Shown one piece after another: positions 60,641-64,000 of a stretch of DNA of 64,000 nt. A program made the translations under genes and the position numbers. A model generated the notes under the pieces. The model did not search any database. It was not told the DNA's origin and worked only from the letters and a program-made list of their open reading frames with translations. Origin of the DNA: Chrysophaeum taylorii (Eukaryota > Sar > Pelagophyceae > Pelagomonadales > Pelagomonadaceae); contig JAQMWT010000027.1 of assembly GCA_029834535.1 (NCBI GenBank), forward strand, positions 1 through 64,000. Reading direction: 5' to 3'. Position 1 is the first letter of the stretch. Each line of letters starts with the position of its first letter.

Positions 60641-62695
60641 ATGCTCGGGGTCTGGGAATCGGAAAGCGCGTCGTCGTCGTCGAAATCGATAAGCCCGGCG
60701 CTTCGGTGGGGTGGTAACATTGTTGACGGGTCTCCCGCCCCTCCACCGACCGAGGATGAGGAAGGGAACGGCACGGTGTGGTCAATGATTTCGGCGAGCA
60801 TAAACAAGTTTGGACCAAGACCGTGCGTGGGGTGGAGGCCGCTTCTCAAGCGCGAGATGGAGGGCAAGTTTGAGAAGCTGACGCTCGGCGACTACGAGTG
60901 GTGGAATTACGAAAAATACGGGGCGAGCGTCGAGGCGCTGGCGAGCGGGTTGCCCGTAACCAAGGGAGACTGTGTGCTGATATACGCCGAGACGCAGCGG
61001 GACTGGTTCGTAACGGCGCTCGCGTGCTTGCGCATGGGCTGCATCGTGGTGACAGCCTACGCGACGCTCGGGGAGGAGGGCGTGACGACGGCGCTCGCGC
61101 AGACCGACGCGAGCGCGTGCGTGTGCGACGCCAAGCTCCTCAAGATCCTCAAGAGTGCCGCCGGGAAACTTCCAAAGACCTTGAAACACGTCATCACCAT
61201 CGGCGACGCCGCTTTGGAGCTCGAGGGCTTCGAGACAAAGACGATCAAGCAAGTCCAGGAGTCTTGCGGTTCGAATATCAAGGACGCCGTGCCGGTCGAG
61301 CCGAGTGACATCGCTCTTGTCATGTACACGAGCGGCACGACGGGGACGTCCAAGGGGGTGGTGATAACGCACCGCAACCTCGTTGCCATGACGATGGCGT
61401 TCAAGGGCTCCGTCAGCCACTTTTCGCCAGACGACGTCCATCTCGCGTACCTCCCGCTCGCGCACATCATGGAGTTTTTGATCGAGCTGTGGGCTTTGCA
61501 GCTCGGTGCGAGCATGGGGTACGGGTCGCCGCATACTCTCACCGATACGGGCGTCAAACTGCAAAAGGGCTGTCGTGGCGACGCGCCGCTTTTGCGGCCG
61601 ACTTCCATGCTCTTCGCGCCCGCCGTTCTCGACAAGGTGTACGCCGCGGTCATGCGCAAGGTGGAGGGCTCAGTCTTCAAGGAGTGTTTGTTCGGTCTGG
61701 CTCTCGACGCGGGCAAGCGGCGCTTCGCCGAAGGTCTCTACGGCGCCGGCGTGTTCTGGGATTTTTTGCTCATGAGCAAGATCCAAGCGCTGGTTGGCGG
61801 GAGGCTCAAGTATTGCGGCTCGGGCTCGGCCCCGCTTTCGCCCGCCATCCAGGTCTTCATTCAGACGTGCTTCAACTGCCCCGTGCGCTCGGGCTACGCC
61901 ACCACGGAGGGTGGCTCGGCCATCACGGTGTACGACGACAACACGATAGGTACCGTCGGCCCGCCGTCGCCGGCGACGTACGTTCGCCTTCGCGACTGGG
62001 AGGAGGGCGGATACACGAACGCCGACTCCGAGAAGCCAGAGATTGGCCGTCGACGCGGCGAAATCCTCCTCGGCGGGCCTGCGATCTGCAATGGGTACTT
62101 TATCGACAAAAAGAGTCCCGACCCTGCGATCGTCAAGAAGAACGAGGAAGACTTTGTTACCATCGACGGCGTCCGCTACTTCTGTACGGGCGACGTCGGC
62201 GAGGTCGACGATCGCGGCTGCCTCTTCATCATCGACCGCAAGAAAGACCTCTTCAAGGGAGCCACGGGCGAATACGTCGCGCTCTCGAAAGTCGAGGCTG
62301 TGCTCAAACTGTCCAAGTTTGTCGAGATTCCTATGGTCTACGGCCAAACCGGCAAGCAGGGCGTAATCGGGCTCGTCGCCCCGCAGATGCCGGCGATCGA
62401 AGGCCTCAAGGAAACTCTTGGCCTCGGCGACGTCCCCTACGGCCCCGACCTCTGCAAGCACCCAAAACTCGTCAAAGCAGTCTCCGACATCCTCAAGGAG
62501 CAATGCAAAAAAGGTCGTCTCCTGCCGTTCGAGACGCCGGTCGCGTTCGCCCTCGTCGTGGCCCCCGACGGGTCGCCGGCCCTCACGCTCGAGAATGGTC
62601 TCCTCACGAGCACGATGAAGCTCAAGCGCCCGGCCATTGCCAAGACCTTCCAAGCCGAAATTGATGCCGCGTACGCTTCGGTTGCCGCCTCTTGA
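60641..62695 (+). CDS. Long-chain acyl-CoA synthetase, copy 2
   Basis: The 684-residue protein starts at the ATG at 60641 (MLGVWESES). The ATP-binding block MYTSGTTGTSKGVVIT lies near residue 228, followed by YLPLAHIMEF, YATTEGG and the signature LFIIDRKKDLFKGATGEYV near 530-548. Same reaction and family as the upstream gene; this is a tandem duplicate on the same strand. It begins with a Ser-rich segment and no acylation motif, so the pair may act at different membranes or pools. No hydrophobic anchor is visible. Confidence 0.93.
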   Translation: MLGVWESESASSSSKSISPALRWGGNIVDGSPAPPPTEDEEGNGTVWSMISASINKFGPRPCVGWRPLLKREMEGKFEKLTLGDYEWWNYEKYGASVEALASGLPVTKGDCVLIYAETQRDWFVTALACLRMGCIVVTAYATLGEEGVTTALAQTDASACVCDAKLLKILKSAAGKLPKTLKHVITIGDAALELEGFETKTIKQVQESCGSNIKDAVPVEPSDIALVMYTSGTTGTSKGVVITHRNLVAMTMAFKGSVSHFSPDDVHLAYLPLAHIMEFLIELWALQLGASMGYGSPHTLTDTGVKLQKGCRGDAPLLRPTSMLFAPAVLDKVYAAVMRKVEGSVFKECLFGLALDAGKRRFAEGLYGAGVFWDFLLMSKIQALVGGRLKYCGSGSAPLSPAIQVFIQTCFNCPVRSGYATTEGGSAITVYDDNTIGTVGPPSPATYVRLRDWEEGGYTNADSEKPEIGRRRGEILLGGPAICNGYFIDKKSPDPAIVKKNEEDFVTIDGVRYFCTGDVGEVDDRGCLFIIDRKKDLFKGATGEYVALSKVEAVLKLSKFVEIPMVYGQTGKQGVIGLVAPQMPAIEGLKETLGLGDVPYGPDLCKHPKLVKAVSDILKEQCKKGRLLPFETPVAFALVVAPDGSPALTLENGLLTSTMKLKRPAIAKTFQAEIDAAYASVAAS

Positions 62696-63046
62696 GTCCG
62701 TCCGCGAGCGCGCTCTTTTTCTCCCCCATCTTCTTCTTCTTCTTCTTCTGCGGCTGTGTCCCGATTATGTTGTCCCATTATCAACAACAACAACGCGCTT
62801 CTCTTCTCTTTTTGTCGTTGTTATCAACAACCAACAACAACGACCCGCACGCTTCTCCATTCCTCCTGCTGTGAATCTGTGCTTGTGACCATTACGCCCC
62901 ACCCCGCGTGCGGCAGCTGTCGCGCATTTGAAGACGGCCCGTGCTATTTTTCTAGAGAGACAGACTCGAGGGAGCAGCCAGCGCATGGCGATGATTGATG
63001 ATGCTGTTGCTGCTGCGTCGAAAATATATACAACTGATACTAAGCA
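62696..63046. other. Intergenic with (CTT)n and (CAA)n runs
   Basis: A (CTT)n run at about 62729-62748 and CAACAACAAC at about 62780-62791 and 62827-62841 fill the space between two convergent genes. No supported gene. Confidence 0.45.
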
Positions 63047-64000
63047 CTATGTTGTGGATGCGGCGCGTTGTGGTTTGAAGGTAGCGTAGGTGTCGTCGAT
63101 CGCGGGGAATTCGGGCTGCTCCAGGTCGCGTCGGTCGGGCGCCACGCGCGCGTAGTCGAGTCGATCCGCCCGGAGCGAAGCCCACTCGTGGCAGGCGATG
63201 ATGACGAGCAACGCGGCGCCGCCAAGGATGGTAGGCTCGGGAGGTATCTCGCCAAAGCAGAGGAAGACCCAGCCCGGCGTGAAGACGATTTCCAGGAGCG
63301 AGACGAGGCCGATCTCGCCGGCACTCACGTAGCGCGGGGCGATGCTAAAGGCGACGAGGATGATGCCTATCGAGAACCCGTCGAGGAGCATCGGCGCGAA
63401 AAAGACGGGACTAGACACGTCGCAGACGTTGCCCCAGCCCAACGCGGCTACGGCACCGAGCGCGGTCCCGATCGAGGAGGCGAGAGGGGTAGGAAGGTCG
63501 GGGACCCTTCGAAGTCCCGCGCGCACCGAAACCAGAAATATTGAATTAACTAAGCCGGTGACGAGCGCGAGGACGTCCCCAAAAACGTGGCCCGGCCGCT
63601 CGCCGCTGGGCCGAACGAACATGACAGTGATAGAGGCCGTCGCGGCAACAAGCGCGAGCACGGTGCGCCGGGGGAGCGCATCGTCGAGCAGCACCCACCC
63701 GAGAATCGCCGAAAACAGCGGAGTTAGCGAAAATAAAACTATGACGTTGGCGGCGTACGTGTACAAGAAAGCCAACGGAAATGAGATGGCGATGAACCCT
63801 TGGCACGCGACGGCGAGAGCGAAGAAGGGCCACCCCTTCAGGATTCGCCGTCCTGAAACCTCCTTGTGCTCGCGGTCGAGCAAGGCTGAGAGGACCGCAC
63901 CAAACAAGCAGGTAAACGCGTTCTTCCAGAACAACAATGGGGCCTCGCCGTCGATCAGAAATTCCTTCCCCCACCGTAAAATGGCACCCTCGGGGGTCGC
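63047..64000 (-). CDS. EamA/DMT-superfamily transporter, N-terminus outside the window
   Basis: The frame is open to the right edge, so the 317 residues seen lack the start. The codons before the first internal Met read GKEFLIDGEAPLLFWKNAFTCL, typical of the first EamA repeat. About nine membrane segments follow, arranged as two EamA units (PLFSAILGWVLLDDALPRR in the first, EIGLVSLLEIVFTPGWVFL in the second). The family exports or imports small metabolites; the substrate cannot be told. The hydrophilic C-terminus ends in TFKPQRAASTT. Confidence 0.88.
   Translation of the reverse strand, partial: ATPEGAILRWGKEFLIDGEAPLLFWKNAFTCLFGAVLSALLDREHKEVSGRRILKGWPFFALAVACQGFIAISFPLAFLYTYAANVIVLFSLTPLFSAILGWVLLDDALPRRTVLALVAATASITVMFVRPSGERPGHVFGDVLALVTGLVNSIFLVSVRAGLRRVPDLPTPLASSIGTALGAVAALGWGNVCDVSSPVFFAPMLLDGFSIGIILVAFSIAPRYVSAGEIGLVSLLEIVFTPGWVFLCFGEIPPEPTILGGAALLVIIACHEWASLRADRLDYARVAPDRRDLEQPEFPAIDDTYATFKPQRAASTT

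Noticed and set aside
61489-62664. 391-residue plus frame within ACSL copy 2 (and a similar one in copy 1)
   Set aside because: Arg-rich out-of-frame reading of a clear acyl-CoA synthetase.

Overview
The window is nuclear DNA of a GC-rich, intron-poor eukaryote. I read it as a photosynthetic stramenopile (ochrophyte, perhaps pelagophyte-like). The best clue is a small protein at 54402-54641 (minus), whose leader combines a signal peptide, an Ala-rich stretch ending in AP, and a twin-Arg hydrophobic segment, as in ochrophyte thylakoid-lumen precursors. An XRN nuclease also carries a signal-like leader with a Phe-containing motif. Where spliced genes can be read, the introns are very short (41, 45 and 83 nt). 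The lineage call is inference.

The left part (1-25.5 kb) is a repeat-rich accessory compartment with lower GC. It starts with three tandem ~1-kb units, each holding a degraded Helitron-type PIF1 helicase fragment and a GTGAACTTACTGG minisatellite; a fourth fragment lies at 5668-6355. A broken Ty3/gypsy remnant (2967-5525) sits between the third and fourth fragments. A lower-GC JmjC/cupin gene follows. Next comes a tandem ~2.15-kb segmental duplication carrying two almost identical copies of an unrecognised two-exon membrane-protein gene. A larger broken Ty3/gypsy element (15182-25497) has a DNA cytosine-5 methyltransferase-like domain between its protease-like and reverse transcriptase regions, and two SINE-like elements with clear target-site duplications inserted into it.

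The right part (25.5-64 kb) is a compact, gene-rich compartment with mostly single-exon genes. In order it holds a rhomboid protease, an OSCA/TMEM63-type channel, an IQ-motif protein, an MsrA-like protein, an ankyrin gene remnant, a 1350-residue LRR-Roco GTPase, a fusion of an Mpo1/DUF962 region with an ABHD12-like hydrolase, an XPC/Rad4 repair protein, a glutaredoxin, an FHA-PP2C phosphatase, a coiled-coil protein divergently paired with an XRN 5'-3' exonuclease across a 68-bp promoter with two TGACGTCA sites, the lumen-type small protein, an S-formylglutathione hydrolase, a two-exon small secreted protein, two tandem long-chain acyl-CoA synthetases, and the end of an EamA/DMT transporter.

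The genes do not form one pathway. Recurrent themes are redox and aldehyde protection (MsrA, glutaredoxin, S-formylglutathione hydrolase) and lipid metabolism (two ACSLs, the Mpo1-ABHD fusion). I saw no tRNA, rRNA or CRISPR array.
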